A stretch of 64,000 nucleotides of DNA from Streptomyces canus (GCF_030816965.1 NZ_JAUSYQ010000002.1:1736001-1800000), one strand, 5' to 3'. Positions 34,226 to 43,749 are shown, counted from the first letter of the stretch. Program-made: numbers and translations. Notes: a model not told the origin generated them from the sequence alone.

Positions 34226-35937
34226 TCCTCGGGGAGTTCGACCGGCGCGATCTCGTCGTAGACGTCCCCCGGGCCCGGGTTGGTCGCGTCGGTCTCGCCG
34301 CCGAAGTGGTGCATGACGCCCCAGACCGCGTTCAGCGCGGTCTGGATCGCGCCCTCGGCCCAGCCGGCCGTCCAGGAGATGTCGTCGCCGGCGAGGAAGA
34401 TGCCCCGCTTGTCCTCGGGCAGGCCGTCCTGCATGAAGTGGGTGAACAGGCGCCGCTGGTAGCGGTAGTGGCCGGGCAGGTTGGCCTTGAACGCGCCCAT
34501 GAAGTAGGGCTCGTTCTCCCAGGAGACGGTCACCGGGCTGCCGATGATGTGCTTCCTGATGTCGACCTTGGGATAGATCTCGCCGAGCGACTTCAGCATG
34601 ACCTCCATCCGCTCGTTCGCGGACAGCGGGAGCCACTTCAGGCTGTCGTCGCACCAGGTGTAGGAGAGGCAGATGACGGCGGGCCGGTCCGGGCCGTCGT
34701 CGAGGAGGTAGGTCCCGCGCGTCATACGGTCGGTGAGGGTCATCGACATGACGTCCCGGCCGGTCGGATTTCCTCTGTCGTCGACGGCCTTGTCCAGCCA
34801 GAACGGCCGGTCGACAGGGACGAAGAGCTTCGAGCTCTCCATGTAGTGGGTGCGCTCGATCGCCGTCCAGTGGTCGATCGGGAAGAGCGAGTCGTCGCAG
34901 GCGATCTTGGAGAGCAGCATCCAGGACTGGGCGGTGAAGATCGCCGCCGCATAGGTGCGGATGTCACCTCGCGCGTCCGTCACGGTGATCCGGTTGCCGG
35001 CCGTGCGGTGCAGACGGGTGACCGCCGGGCGGGGCTCGCCGCCTTGGTGCAGTGTCGCGAGCGAGGTGCCCTGGGCCCAGTGCACGATCTTCTCCGGCTC
35101 GCGCTCCCACAGCCTGAGCGGCAGCTGCTGCGAACCCCCCACGATCCCCCGGTGGTGGTCGTCGGCCTCGGTGTAGACGACGCGCAGGATCTCCAGGATG
35201 GAGTTGGGGAAGTCGGTGTCCCAGCCGCCGGTGCCGAAGCCGACCTGGCCGAAGATCTCGCGGTGGCGGAAGGACCTGAACGCCTCGGAGTCGCAGAGGA
35301 AGCCGTAGAAGGTCTGGTTGTCGAGCTTCTCGACGAGCCGTGCCCAGATCTCGCGGATGCGCGGTACGTCCCGCTCGCGCAGGGCCCGGTTCATGTCGGT
35401 GAAGTCGGCGCCCTCTTCGAGGCACCTGTTCCAGGCCTCGGCGACATCGCGGTAGACCTGCGGGAGATCGGCGATCGTCTCGGCGTAGTGGGACTCACCC
35501 TTGAGGTCGACGACCGTCGAAGGGGTCGCCTCCGCAAGGGGGTTGGGGAAGGGGCGGGTCTCCAGGCCGACGAGGTCGATGTAGTGCTGGAGCGCCGTCG
35601 ACGAGGGCGGGAAGCGCATCGCGCCCATCTCGGCGGTGAGTCCCTGGGTGCCTTGGCCCTCGAAGCCCACGGTCCGCAGCCGTCCGCCGATCCGGTCGGC
35701 CTCGTACACCACCGGCCTGAGGCCCATCTTCATCAGCTCGTACGCGGCCACGACGCCGGAAAGACCGCCGCCGATCACCGCGACCTCGGTGCCGTGCTCG
35801 GTCGCCGGTATCTGACCGAGGCCCGCCGGGTGGGCGAGGAAGTCGTCGTAGGCGTACGGGAAGTCCGGCCCGAACATGGTGATCGGTGGCTGCTGCTCGT
35901 CTGCGTGCTCGACGGCGTTGGGCACGGTGGACGTCAT
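34222..35937 (-). CDS. Flavin monoamine oxidase / amino acid 2-monooxygenase family
   Basis: 571 aa. The FAD motif VAVIGGGLSGVVAAYELMKM then YEADRIGGRLRT and the aromatic C-terminal FAD site GDDISWTAGWAEGAIQTALN place it in the flavin amine oxidase family. The size and context suit tryptophan/phenylalanine 2-monooxygenases, which convert an amino acid to the chain-shortened amide, or L-amino-acid oxidases. No signal peptide. The nitrilase-family gene lies 47 bp upstream and probably shares the transcript. Confidence 0.88.
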   Translation of the reverse strand: MTSTVPNAVEHADEQQPPITMFGPDFPYAYDDFLAHPAGLGQIPATEHGTEVAVIGGGLSGVVAAYELMKMGLRPVVYEADRIGGRLRTVGFEGQGTQGLTAEMGAMRFPPSSTALQHYIDLVGLETRPFPNPLAEATPSTVVDLKGESHYAETIADLPQVYRDVAEAWNRCLEEGADFTDMNRALRERDVPRIREIWARLVEKLDNQTFYGFLCDSEAFRSFRHREIFGQVGFGTGGWDTDFPNSILEILRVVYTEADDHHRGIVGGSQQLPLRLWEREPEKIVHWAQGTSLATLHQGGEPRPAVTRLHRTAGNRITVTDARGDIRTYAAAIFTAQSWMLLSKIACDDSLFPIDHWTAIERTHYMESSKLFVPVDRPFWLDKAVDDRGNPTGRDVMSMTLTDRMTRGTYLLDDGPDRPAVICLSYTWCDDSLKWLPLSANERMEVMLKSLGEIYPKVDIRKHIIGSPVTVSWENEPYFMGAFKANLPGHYRYQRRLFTHFMQDGLPEDKRGIFLAGDDISWTAGWAEGAIQTALNAVWGVMHHFGGETDATNPGPGDVYDEIAPVELPED

Positions 35938-35984
35938 GGGGTACGGACTCCTTGAAGCGATGGGGGTGGTTCAGACGTCAGGCG

Positions 35985-36773
35985 TCAGACGAGGGACCCG
36001 TACAGGCCGGGCCGGCGGTCCGTCAGATACGGGTTCGCCGCACGGGAGGCGGCCAGCAGGACGGGGTCGGCATCGGCGAACACCAGCTCCTCGCCGTGTC
36101 CGGCGCGGGCCCGGGCCACCCCGTCGGGGCCGGCCAGCGTGGAGAGCCCGACGAACTCGAACTCCCCCTCCTGGCCGACCCGGTTGACGTAGGCGACGTA
36201 CATCTGGCTCTCCCAGGCGCGCACCGGCACGAGGGACTCGGCGACGAACTGGAACGGGTGCATCTGGGCCGTCGGCACCAGGAGGAGGTCGGTGCCGGCG
36301 AGGGCGTGGGCGCGGACGTTCTCCGGGAACTCGACGTCGTAGCAGATCATGAGGCCGACGGTGAGACCGCCCAGCTCCGCCTGGATCACCGGCTGTTCAC
36401 CGGGCTCGAAGTGGTCGCGTTCGAAGCAGCCGAAGAGGTGGGTCTTGCGGTAGTTCGCGAGACGGACACCGTCGGCGGAGATCAGCTGGGCGGAGTTGTG
36501 GACCGCGTGGGAGACGCGTTCGGGATAGCCGTACGCGATCGCGATCCCGTACCGCTCGGCGATCTCCGCGACCGTGTCCGCCGAATCGCCGTCGGCCGGT
36601 TCGGCGAGGCGGGCGATGTCGTCGCCGATCGCGTACCCGGTGAGGAACATCTCCGGCGCGGCCAGCAGCGCGGCGCCCGCGGCGGCGGCCCGCCCCGCGG
36701 CCTCGTCGAGGACCTTGAGGTTCCCCTCGACGGAGCCGGGGCGGCCGGAGCTCTGGAGCAGGGCGGTGCGCAT
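35985..36773 (-). CDS. Nitrilase-superfamily amidohydrolase
   Basis: 262 aa. The catalytic triad is visible: Glu41 in LAAPEMFLTGY, Lys110 in YRKTHLFG and Cys144 in LMICYDVEFPE. The family cleaves non-peptide C-N bonds, mostly amides. Directly upstream of a 2-monooxygenase-like gene, it could hydrolyse the amide product to the acid, which would parallel the IaaM-IaaH route to indole-3-acetate. ATG 36773. Confidence 0.92.
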   Translation of the reverse strand: MRTALLQSSGRPGSVEGNLKVLDEAAGRAAAAGAALLAAPEMFLTGYAIGDDIARLAEPADGDSADTVAEIAERYGIAIAYGYPERVSHAVHNSAQLISADGVRLANYRKTHLFGCFERDHFEPGEQPVIQAELGGLTVGLMICYDVEFPENVRAHALAGTDLLLVPTAQMHPFQFVAESLVPVRAWESQMYVAYVNRVGQEGEFEFVGLSTLAGPDGVARARAGHGEELVFADADPVLLAASRAANPYLTDRRPGLYGSLV

Positions 36774-36890
36774 GCGTGATCCTCACCGGGGCGGAAGGTG
36801 GTTGTGGGGGCCACAGAGAGGGGCCACCTAGACGGTACGGGCGGCTCACCAGGGCGGACAAGGAGGAGCCGTTGCGCGCCGGTAAGCGTT

Positions 36891-38111
36891 TCATTGCGTG
36901 CGCGGGCGGTCCCCCGGCGATTCGTTGCGCGCGCCGCCGCCCCGGCCCAGCACCAGCGCCGTCACGAGGTACGGCACCGAGAGGATCACGAACACCGTGC
37001 TGTGCGCCAGGGACGCCCCGAGCAGGGTGTACACACCGAACACGGCGACCGTGACCAGTTCCGTGCCCAGGCTCGCCACCGAGGTCAGCGTGGCCCGGCG
37101 GGCGTCGTCGATGCGGTGCTGGAGCCGGACGTCGGCGAGCACCTCGGCCAGCTGGAAGCCCGCGAAGGCGAGGCCCACGAGGACGATGCCGGCGGGGGTG
37201 CGGGCCCCGGCGCCCACGGCCAGGGCGAGTGCGGCGCCCGCGATCAGGGCGGCGAGGCCCCGGGTGCCGAGGCGCTCGGCCGGCCCGGCGAACAGGCTGC
37301 CGACGGTGACGATCGCCCAGACCAGCAGGACCAGCCAGGGCACGGTCGCGTCGGCCACACCGAGGTCGCGGATCAGCAGCGAGACGTACTCGTCGAGCGC
37401 GCCCCACACCGCGGCGACGGCCGGGACGAGCAGCAGGGCGGCCCGGACGGTCCGGTCCCCACGGGCGTCGGCGACCCCGGCCCGCAGGGTCGCCGCCCAG
37501 CGCGTGCTCCCCTTCCCGGCCGGTACCCGGTGTTCCGGCAGCCGCGTCGCCGTCACCGCGGCCAGCAGACAGGCCAGGACACTGGCCGCGCCCACGGCCT
37601 CGTAACCGCCCAGCGCGAGGACCGGTCCGGCGAGACCCATCGCCACGACCGTGGCCAGCAACCGGGCCGCCCGGGTCCGCCCCATCACACGCGCGTACCG
37701 CTCGGCGGCCCCGAGCCGCTCCAGCTCGTCGTACACGAGGGCTTCCAGCGCTCCGGACCCGAGCGCGCCTCCGGCACCCCACAGCATGAAGCCCACCGCG
37801 AAGGCCCCGTACGACGGGACGCTCACCCACAGCGTGAAGCCGACGGCCGTGAGCAGCGGGCCGATCCACAGCAGCCTGCGTCGCGAGACGGTGTCGGCCC
37901 AGGCGCCGGAGGGCACCTCGAGGACGAGGGCCGTGACCGACCACAGGGCGAACAGCGAGGAGATCTGCCAGAGCGGCAGGCCGGTGTCGGCGAACAGCAG
38001 CGCGTACACCGGGTAGAGCAGGACGAGGTCGTCGAGGAACGCGTAGCCGTACAGCGTGGTCGTCAGCCGGCGGACGCCGGTCGCGGGCACACGTGCGGGT
38101 GAGAGTGTCAT
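36891..38111 (-). CDS. MFS transporter
   Basis: 406 aa with 12 membrane segments. The N-terminal half carries WSVTALVLEVPSGAWADTVS with RRRLL, and loop 2-3 has the usual basic residues. Substrate unknown. ATG 38111 is chosen over an upstream GTG/ATG frame because GGAAGG lies five bases before it. It is the last gene after the importer operon, 105 bp from the HAD-EEP gene. Confidence 0.88.
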   Translation of the reverse strand: MTLSPARVPATGVRRLTTTLYGYAFLDDLVLLYPVYALLFADTGLPLWQISSLFALWSVTALVLEVPSGAWADTVSRRRLLWIGPLLTAVGFTLWVSVPSYGAFAVGFMLWGAGGALGSGALEALVYDELERLGAAERYARVMGRTRAARLLATVVAMGLAGPVLALGGYEAVGAASVLACLLAAVTATRLPEHRVPAGKGSTRWAATLRAGVADARGDRTVRAALLLVPAVAAVWGALDEYVSLLIRDLGVADATVPWLVLLVWAIVTVGSLFAGPAERLGTRGLAALIAGAALALAVGAGARTPAGIVLVGLAFAGFQLAEVLADVRLQHRIDDARRATLTSVASLGTELVTVAVFGVYTLLGASLAHSTVFVILSVPYLVTALVLGRGGGARNESPGDRPRTQ

Positions 38112-38216
38112 GAGGCCTTCCCGGAAGGGCGGTTCGGACGTCGTCGGTACGGCGTCCGAGGCGGCCCTCGGGAGGCACGGCTGGTGGATCAATGTCGCCA
38201 GGTCATGGCACCGATG

Positions 38217-39623
38217 TTAGACAGTCCCGGGCCCGCTGCCCAGCGAAAATGTGCTGATCACCGCGGCGTGGTCGGACGGCCAGTCGTTGTCCTCGACGTC
38301 CGGCCAGGTCCGCGGGGTGCCGCTGACGTACGTCCGGGAGTGCAGAACCCGCAGACCGCGGTGGAGGACGAAGTCGATCCGGTCCTGCGGCTCCGGGTGC
38401 GCGTGCACCGGCGACCAGGTGTGGCCCGGGTCGCGTACGGCATCGGGACGGGCCTGCCGGAAGGAGTCCCCGAATCCCGCCTCCTCCGCCGCCTTGGTCA
38501 CCGGCCACTCGACGCCCGGCCGGTCCAGGTGCGAGGGGCTGTTGAAGTCGCCGGCGAGGACGACGGGCGCCGCGCCCGAGATCCGGCGCAGAGTGTCCCG
38601 CATCTGCCCGGTCCGCACCTCCTCATGGGCGAGCGGCTCGGACTGATAGGGCCCGTAGTGCTCGGCGTCGAGGTGGGCCGTCCAGACCTCGACCTCCTGA
38701 TCCCCTACGGCGATCCGGGCCCCGGCGGCCCCGTAGAAACCGACGTCCGGGTCGCCCAGCACGGCCGTGATCGGGAGCCGGCTGATGATGCCGAGGTTCG
38801 GTCCCGCGCTGTGGTGGTGCCAGCCGAGCGCCTCGGCGAGCTCCTCGGCGGCGGCGCCGTACGTCTCCTGGAGCCCGACCACGTCCACGTCGGTCTCCGC
38901 GATGACCTTGAGCTGCTTGGCCCGGTGGTCGCGGACCTTGGTGCCGCCGTACCAGAGGTTCCAGGTCATCACGCGGAGCCGGTACGGCAGCAGGGCGCGC
39001 AGCCTGTCGACGGTGACGCCCTCCAGGCTGGCCAGTACGGTCCGGCCGGGTGCGGCCTCTATGGGGGCGAGCGAGGGCACCGCGAGCACCGCGCAGCCGG
39101 CCGCTTCCGCCGAGGCGACGCCGGTCTCCGTGTCCTCCACCGCCACGCAGACCGCCGGATCGACGCCGAGCGCCCGGCACGCGGCGAGGTAGGGGTCGGG
39201 GGCCGGCTTGGTGTGTGGCGTGTCGTCGGCGGTGACGGAGACCGCGAAGCGATCGGTGCCCAGCGCGTCGAGCACGGTGTCGGCGACGGCCCGGGGGGAC
39301 GCGGTCACCAGAGCCGTGGGGACGCCCTCGCGGGCCAGGGCGTCGAGCAGGGCGAGGGCGCCGGGGCGGGGCACGATGCCGGTGCGGACGCGGTCCGCGA
39401 ACTCCCGGTGGAGGGTGTCGGCGAGGTCCGCGGCCACCGTGCCCGTGATCGCGGCCAGCCAGGCGGCCGTGTACTCGACCGGGCGGCCGAGCACCTCGGG
39501 CCGGTCGGCCTCGGTCAGGGACCGTCCGGCGACCTGCTCCACCGCCTCCCACCACAGCCGCTCGGTGTCGACGAGCGTGCCGTCCATGTCGAACAGGACG
39601 GCCTGGAGCGGGAGTCGGTTCAC
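38217..39623 (-). CDS. HAD phosphatase fused to an endonuclease/exonuclease/phosphatase domain
   Basis: 468 aa. Residues about 1-215 form a HAD-like hydrolase (VLFDMDGTLVDTERLWWEAV, TASPRAVADTV, then HTKPAPDPYLAA). Residues about 225-468 form an EEP/DNase I-like domain (RVMTWNLWYGGTKV, VVGLQETYGA, VVLAGDFNSPSHLD, NDWPSDHAAV). The two are often separate proteins, so a bifunctional phosphatase/phosphodiesterase is suggested. GTG 39623 follows GAGG. It lies 20 bp after the ABC ATPase, in the same transcript. Confidence 0.88.
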   Translation of the reverse strand: MNRLPLQAVLFDMDGTLVDTERLWWEAVEQVAGRSLTEADRPEVLGRPVEYTAAWLAAITGTVAADLADTLHREFADRVRTGIVPRPGALALLDALAREGVPTALVTASPRAVADTVLDALGTDRFAVSVTADDTPHTKPAPDPYLAACRALGVDPAVCVAVEDTETGVASAEAAGCAVLAVPSLAPIEAAPGRTVLASLEGVTVDRLRALLPYRLRVMTWNLWYGGTKVRDHRAKQLKVIAETDVDVVGLQETYGAAAEELAEALGWHHHSAGPNLGIISRLPITAVLGDPDVGFYGAAGARIAVGDQEVEVWTAHLDAEHYGPYQSEPLAHEEVRTGQMRDTLRRISGAAPVVLAGDFNSPSHLDRPGVEWPVTKAAEEAGFGDSFRQARPDAVRDPGHTWSPVHAHPEPQDRIDFVLHRGLRVLHSRTYVSGTPRTWPDVEDNDWPSDHAAVISTFSLGSGPGTV

Positions 39624-39643
39624 AAGTGCCTCTTTCTGGAAGA

Positions 39644-40693
39644 TCAGGAGGTACGTTCGGCCACGAGCACCGGCCGTTCCGGCAGCGACACACTCACCGC
39701 GGCACCCGCTGTGAGCTCGGCGGCCACGTGCGCGGGCAGATCGGCCTTCACGGCGGTGCCGTCGGCGAGCCGGACGGTGACACGGACGGCCGCGCCCAGG
39801 AAGGACGTGGCGACCACGCGGGACTTCCCGTCGGGCTCGGCCCGTACCCGCACGGCCTCCGGCCGCACCAGCACGTCGATCTCGGTCGCGGACGGTACCG
39901 GGCCGTCGACCGGCAGCCGCTGCCCGAGCACGTCGACCGTGCCGTCGGCGAGGCGTCCCGGGATCCGGCTCATCGTGCCGACGAACTCGGCGACGAAGGC
40001 GGTGGCGGGGCGGGCGTACAACTCGCTCGGCGCCGCGCACTGTTCGAGCTTCCCGGCGTGCATCACGGCGACCCGGTCCGCCATGGACAGGGCCTCCTCC
40101 TGGTCGTGGGTGACGAACAGGGTGGTGATGCCCAGCTCCTGCTGGAGCCGCCGGATCTCCTCGCGCAGGGTGAGCCGCACCTTGGCGTCCAGCGCCGACA
40201 ACGGCTCGTCGAGCAGCAGCACGCGCGGGCGCAGGGCGAGCGCCCGGGCGAGCGCGACGCGCTGCTGCTGACCGCCGGAGAGCTGGTGCGGGAACCGCCC
40301 GCCCTTCTCGGCGAGCCCGACCAGTTCCAGCAACTCGGCGGCCCTGGACCGTCGTTCGGCCGTCCGGACCTTGCGCATCCGCAGTCCGAAGGCCACGTTG
40401 TCGAGCGCGTGGAGATGCGGGAAGAGGCTGTACGACTGGAAGACCATCCCGGCGTCCCGGCGGTGGGCCGGGACCCGGGTCACGTCCTCGCCGTCCACCA
40501 GCACTTCCCCTGAGTCGGGGTGTTCGAAGCCGGCGAGCATTCTGAGCGCGGTGGTCTTGCCGCAGCCGGACGGGCCGAGCAGGGCGACGAGCTCACCGGG
40601 CCGGACGGTCAGGTCAAGGCCGTCGAGGGCGAGGGTCGGGCCGAACTCCCGCCTGATCCCCCGGAATTCGACGGTTGCCGCTGTTTCAAGCAT
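39644..40693 (-). CDS. ABC importer ATPase
   Basis: 349 aa. Walker A LLGPSGCGKTTALRML, signature LSGGQQQRVALARAL, Walker B VLLLDEPLSALDAKVR and VTHDQEEALSMADRV define a PotA/CysA-type importer ATPase, with a C-terminal TOBE-like domain (about 270-345). It follows the second permease by three bases. The family includes 2-aminoethylphosphonate, iron and spermidine importers; context with phosphatases favours a phosphorus compound. Confidence 0.95.
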   Translation of the reverse strand: MLETAATVEFRGIRREFGPTLALDGLDLTVRPGELVALLGPSGCGKTTALRMLAGFEHPDSGEVLVDGEDVTRVPAHRRDAGMVFQSYSLFPHLHALDNVAFGLRMRKVRTAERRSRAAELLELVGLAEKGGRFPHQLSGGQQQRVALARALALRPRVLLLDEPLSALDAKVRLTLREEIRRLQQELGITTLFVTHDQEEALSMADRVAVMHAGKLEQCAAPSELYARPATAFVAEFVGTMSRIPGRLADGTVDVLGQRLPVDGPVPSATEIDVLVRPEAVRVRAEPDGKSRVVATSFLGAAVRVTVRLADGTAVKADLPAHVAAELTAGAAVSVSLPERPVLVAERTS

Positions 40694-40696
40694 GGA

Positions 40697-41509
40697 TCAT
40701 CCCCGGGAAGTAGTACGGGTACGGCCGCCGAAGCCGGCCAGGACGAGGAGCAGCACCCACGTCACGAGCAGGCTGAGCACGGACACGGCGACGGACAACT
40801 GGGCCTGCGAGCCGCTGACGTTGACGATCCACACGGCGAAGGGCGTGAAGCCCAGGAGCCGGGCCACGGTGAACTCGCCGAGCACCAGGGCCAGCGTGAG
40901 GAAGGAGGCGTTGAGCAGGGCGCCGCGCAGATTGGGCAGTACGGCCTGGACGAGGGCCTGCGGCCAGCCGGCCCCGCAGCTGCGGGCGGCCTCCACAAGG
41001 GTGCGGACGTCGACGGCGCGGAGCCCGGCGTCCAGTGCCCGGTAGACGAACGGCAGGGCCATCACGACGTAGGCCAGGACCAGGACGAAGGGGAAGTCGG
41101 GGTTCTGGATCGCTACGAAGGTCTCGAAGAGCGGGGTGCGGGAGAGGTGGTCGGGCCCCCACTTGAGGACCGTGCCGAGGCCGGCGACGAACGCGATCGG
41201 CGGGACGACGAGCGGCAGCGAGCACACCACCTCGACGAGCGGCCTGAGCCGGGGGGCGCCGAGCCGCAGCGCGACCATCGCGGGCACCATCAGCAGCAGG
41301 ACGACGGCGATGGTGGCGAGGGCCAGCTCCAGCGAGAGCAGCAGGCTGGAGACGAACCCGTCGGTGGAGAGGATCTGTGTGTACGCGTCGAAGGTGATGC
41401 CCTGGCCGGGTACGTCGACGGTGAAGACGACGGACGCGGCGAGCGGCACCAGGAAGTACAGCCCGGCGAGGCCGAGCACGCCCCACCGCCACAGGTTCAG
41501 GCGAGCCAT
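40697..41509 (-). CDS. ABC importer permease 2
   Basis: 270 aa, six membrane segments, with the permease loop EAARSCGAGWPQALVQAVLP. The ATG at 41509 overlaps the end of permease 1 by 13 bases, so translation is coupled. Forms the membrane channel with permease 1 and is driven by the adjacent ATPase. Confidence 0.93.
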   Translation of the reverse strand: MARLNLWRWGVLGLAGLYFLVPLAASVVFTVDVPGQGITFDAYTQILSTDGFVSSLLLSLELALATIAVVLLLMVPAMVALRLGAPRLRPLVEVVCSLPLVVPPIAFVAGLGTVLKWGPDHLSRTPLFETFVAIQNPDFPFVLVLAYVVMALPFVYRALDAGLRAVDVRTLVEAARSCGAGWPQALVQAVLPNLRGALLNASFLTLALVLGEFTVARLLGFTPFAVWIVNVSGSQAQLSVAVSVLSLLVTWVLLLVLAGFGGRTRTTSRG

Positions 41510-42393
41510 CGCGCGCTCCTCCGCTGCAGGGGCAGGTACACGGCCATGACCAGGCCTGCGACCAGGACCATGTCGAGGCTGAGGGCGAGCGCCACGTTCT
41601 CCTGGCCGACGAGCACGTTGCCGGAGATCGCGTCGGCGATCTGGAGGGTGACCAGAGGGATGGAGCTGCCCACCATCGCGGCGGCGGTGGCGTAGGCGGC
41701 GAAGGCGCTGCCGAAGAGCAGCACGAACCCGCCGAGAAGTGTGGGCAGCAGGACGGGCAGGGCGACAAAACGCCAGTACTGCACGCCCGTCGCCCCGTTG
41801 TTCTGCGCCGCCTCGCGCCACTGGGTGCGCAGTCCGTCCAGGGCGGGCGTGATCGTGAGCACCATGAGAGGGATCAGGAAGTACAGGTAGACGATGACGA
41901 GGCCCCAGAAGCTGTAGAGGTCCCAGCCCTTGTCCGTGAGGTCCAGATCCCGGGTCAGTACGCCGGCGTTGCCGAGCGTGGCGACGAAGGCGAAGGCCAG
42001 CGGGACTCCGCCGAAGTTGGCGAGGACTCCGGACGCGGTGAGCACGGCCTCGCGCAGCGCACGGAAGCGGGAGGACACCACGGCCTGGGCCAGCGGCAGA
42101 CCGAAGAGAGTGGCCAGGGCGGCGGACACGGCCGACAGCTTCACGCTGCCGAGCAGCGCGGTGAGATACGCGCCCTTGAGGGAGGCCGTCAGGTTGTCGA
42201 CAGTGTACGAAGTCGCCCCGGTGGCAGGGTCCTTGGCGGTGAACGCGCCGTCCAGCATGGCGATCGCGGGCAGCCCGAAGGCGACCGCGACGAACGCGAG
42301 CAGCGGGACGACGGCGATCCAGCCGAGGGACGGGCGCCGCCGCTTCACCTGAGCGGCGGGCGCCGTGTCCACCCGTACGGCGGTGGCCGTCAT
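41497..42393 (-). CDS. ABC importer permease 1
   Basis: 298 aa with six to seven membrane segments (LGWIAVVPLLAFVAVAFGLP first) and the loop EAAQNNGATGVQYWRFVALP contacting the ATPase. ATG 42393 overlaps the binding-protein stop in ATGA. A basic N-terminal extension of about 20 residues precedes the first membrane segment. Confidence 0.93.
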   Translation of the reverse strand: MTATAVRVDTAPAAQVKRRRPSLGWIAVVPLLAFVAVAFGLPAIAMLDGAFTAKDPATGATSYTVDNLTASLKGAYLTALLGSVKLSAVSAALATLFGLPLAQAVVSSRFRALREAVLTASGVLANFGGVPLAFAFVATLGNAGVLTRDLDLTDKGWDLYSFWGLVIVYLYFLIPLMVLTITPALDGLRTQWREAAQNNGATGVQYWRFVALPVLLPTLLGGFVLLFGSAFAAYATAAAMVGSSIPLVTLQIADAISGNVLVGQENVALALSLDMVLVAGLVMAVYLPLQRRSARWLA

Positions 42394-43535
42394 CCGGAGA
42401 CGGCCTTCGCCCAGCCCTGTCCGAGGACCGTCTTGGCCTTGTCCTGCTGGGCCTCGGTCGGGAAGGACGGGGTGCCGGTGACCTGGGGCAGCTTGGCGGC
42501 GGCCGTCTTGTCGAGGGTGCCGGCCTTCTCCATGGCGGTCATCAGGGCCGGGCGGGCGTATCCCTTGAGCCACAGGTTCTGGCCCTCGGTGCTGTAGAGG
42601 TACTCCTGCCACAGGCGGGCGGCCGCGGGGTGCGGGGCGTCCTTGTTGACGGCCTGGGAGTAGTACTGCGAGAACTGGCCGTCGCTCGGCACCGACACCT
42701 TCCAGTCGACGCCCTTGGACTTGAACTCGTCGGCGTACCCGGCGTTCAGGTAGTCCCAGTCGATGCTGATCGGCGTCTCGCCCTTCTCGACGGTGGCCGG
42801 GGTCGACTCGACGGGTGTGTAGTTGCCGTTCTTCTTGATCTTGGCGAAGAAGTCGAGGCCGGGCTGGATGTCGTCGAAGGAGCCGCCGCTCGCGAGCGAG
42901 GCCGCGTAGACGCCGCCGAAGGCCGAACCGGACTTGGTGGGGTTGCCGTTGAGGGCGACCTGGCCCTTGTACTGCGGCTTGAGCAGGTCGGCGAAGGTGG
43001 TGGGGCAGGTCTTGACCCGCTTGGCGTCGCAGCCGATGGAGATGTAGCCGCCGTAGTCGTTGTACCAGCGGGCCTGCGGGTCCTTCTGCCCGGTGGGGAT
43101 GTCGCCGTACGACGCCACCTTGTACGGCGCGAGCAGGCCCTGCTGGGCGGCGCTGAGGGCGAAGGAGCTGCCGAGGTCGAGGACGTCGGGCGCCCGGGTC
43201 TGCCCCTTGCGCGAGGTCACGGCGTTGATCTCGTCCTGGCTGGTGCCGTCGGGGTTCTCGACGGAGATCTTGATGCCGTACTTCTTCTGGAAGCCGTCGA
43301 TGAGGGCACCGTAGTTGGCCCAGTCGCGGGGCAGTGCGATGGCGTTGAGCGTGCCCTCCTTCTTCGCCGCGGCGACCAGCTTGTCCATACCGCCGAAGTC
43401 GGCGGCTGAGGTGGCGGTGGCGGCGTTCTTGCCGTCGGCGGTGGTCGACGCGGTGTCGGGGGCGGCGCCGCACGCGCTCAGAGCGAGGGCGGCGAGGACA
43501 CCGAGGGCGGCTGTTCTCGGCAGGGACACGGTCAC
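42390..43535 (-). CDS. ABC importer substrate-binding lipoprotein
   Basis: 381 aa. The lipobox LALSACGAAP ends a short signal peptide, so the mature protein is membrane-anchored. The family-1 binding fold has DKLVAAAKKEGTLNAIALPR, RAPDVLDLGSSFALSAAQQG and KGETPISIDWDYLNAGYADE. It resembles iron/phosphonate/putrescine binders; the ligand is unknown. GTG 43535 follows GGAG. It is the first gene of the importer operon. Confidence 0.92.
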   Translation of the reverse strand: MTVSLPRTAALGVLAALALSACGAAPDTASTTADGKNAATATSAADFGGMDKLVAAAKKEGTLNAIALPRDWANYGALIDGFQKKYGIKISVENPDGTSQDEINAVTSRKGQTRAPDVLDLGSSFALSAAQQGLLAPYKVASYGDIPTGQKDPQARWYNDYGGYISIGCDAKRVKTCPTTFADLLKPQYKGQVALNGNPTKSGSAFGGVYAASLASGGSFDDIQPGLDFFAKIKKNGNYTPVESTPATVEKGETPISIDWDYLNAGYADEFKSKGVDWKVSVPSDGQFSQYYSQAVNKDAPHPAAARLWQEYLYSTEGQNLWLKGYARPALMTAMEKAGTLDKTAAAKLPQVTGTPSFPTEAQQDKAKTVLGQGWAKAVSG

Positions 43536-43581
43536 GGCTTCTCCAGGGGACGCGCGAGGGTGCAGGAGCCAAAGGGGAATC

Positions 43582-43597
43582 ACTTGTCTGAACAAGT
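43582..43597. promoter_or_regulatory. Palindrome ACTTGT-CTGA-ACAAGT, candidate GntR operator
   Basis: Six-base perfect arms lie 47 bp before the binding-protein start. The spacing and TTGT-N4-ACAA core resemble known HutC/UTRA GntR sites. The divergent UTRA regulator is the likely binder. Confidence 0.6.
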
Positions 43598-43716
43598 TGG
43601 CCTCAGTAAGGCTGCCGCTGGTGTCGCGCCGGTAAACACTGGCGAAACGCTGACCCCGAGTTCCCGCACAATCTGAGCCCTCTCCATCGCCCTCGGGATG
43701 TCGACTACCCTGGTCA

Positions 43717-43730
43717 CTCTGTGCACAGAG
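43717..43730. promoter_or_regulatory. 14-bp palindrome CTCTGTGCACAGAG
   Basis: A perfect palindrome 20 bp before the GntR start codon. Likely a regulatory site, possibly for autoregulation, but it differs from the ACTTGT palindrome. Confidence 0.4.
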
Positions 43731-43749
43731 ACCGACTCAGAGGGGAAGC

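Noticed and set aside
43576..43598. GGAAT...GTT resembling a SigR promoter
   Set aside because: The spacing is 15 bases, not 18, so it does not fit the SigR consensus.
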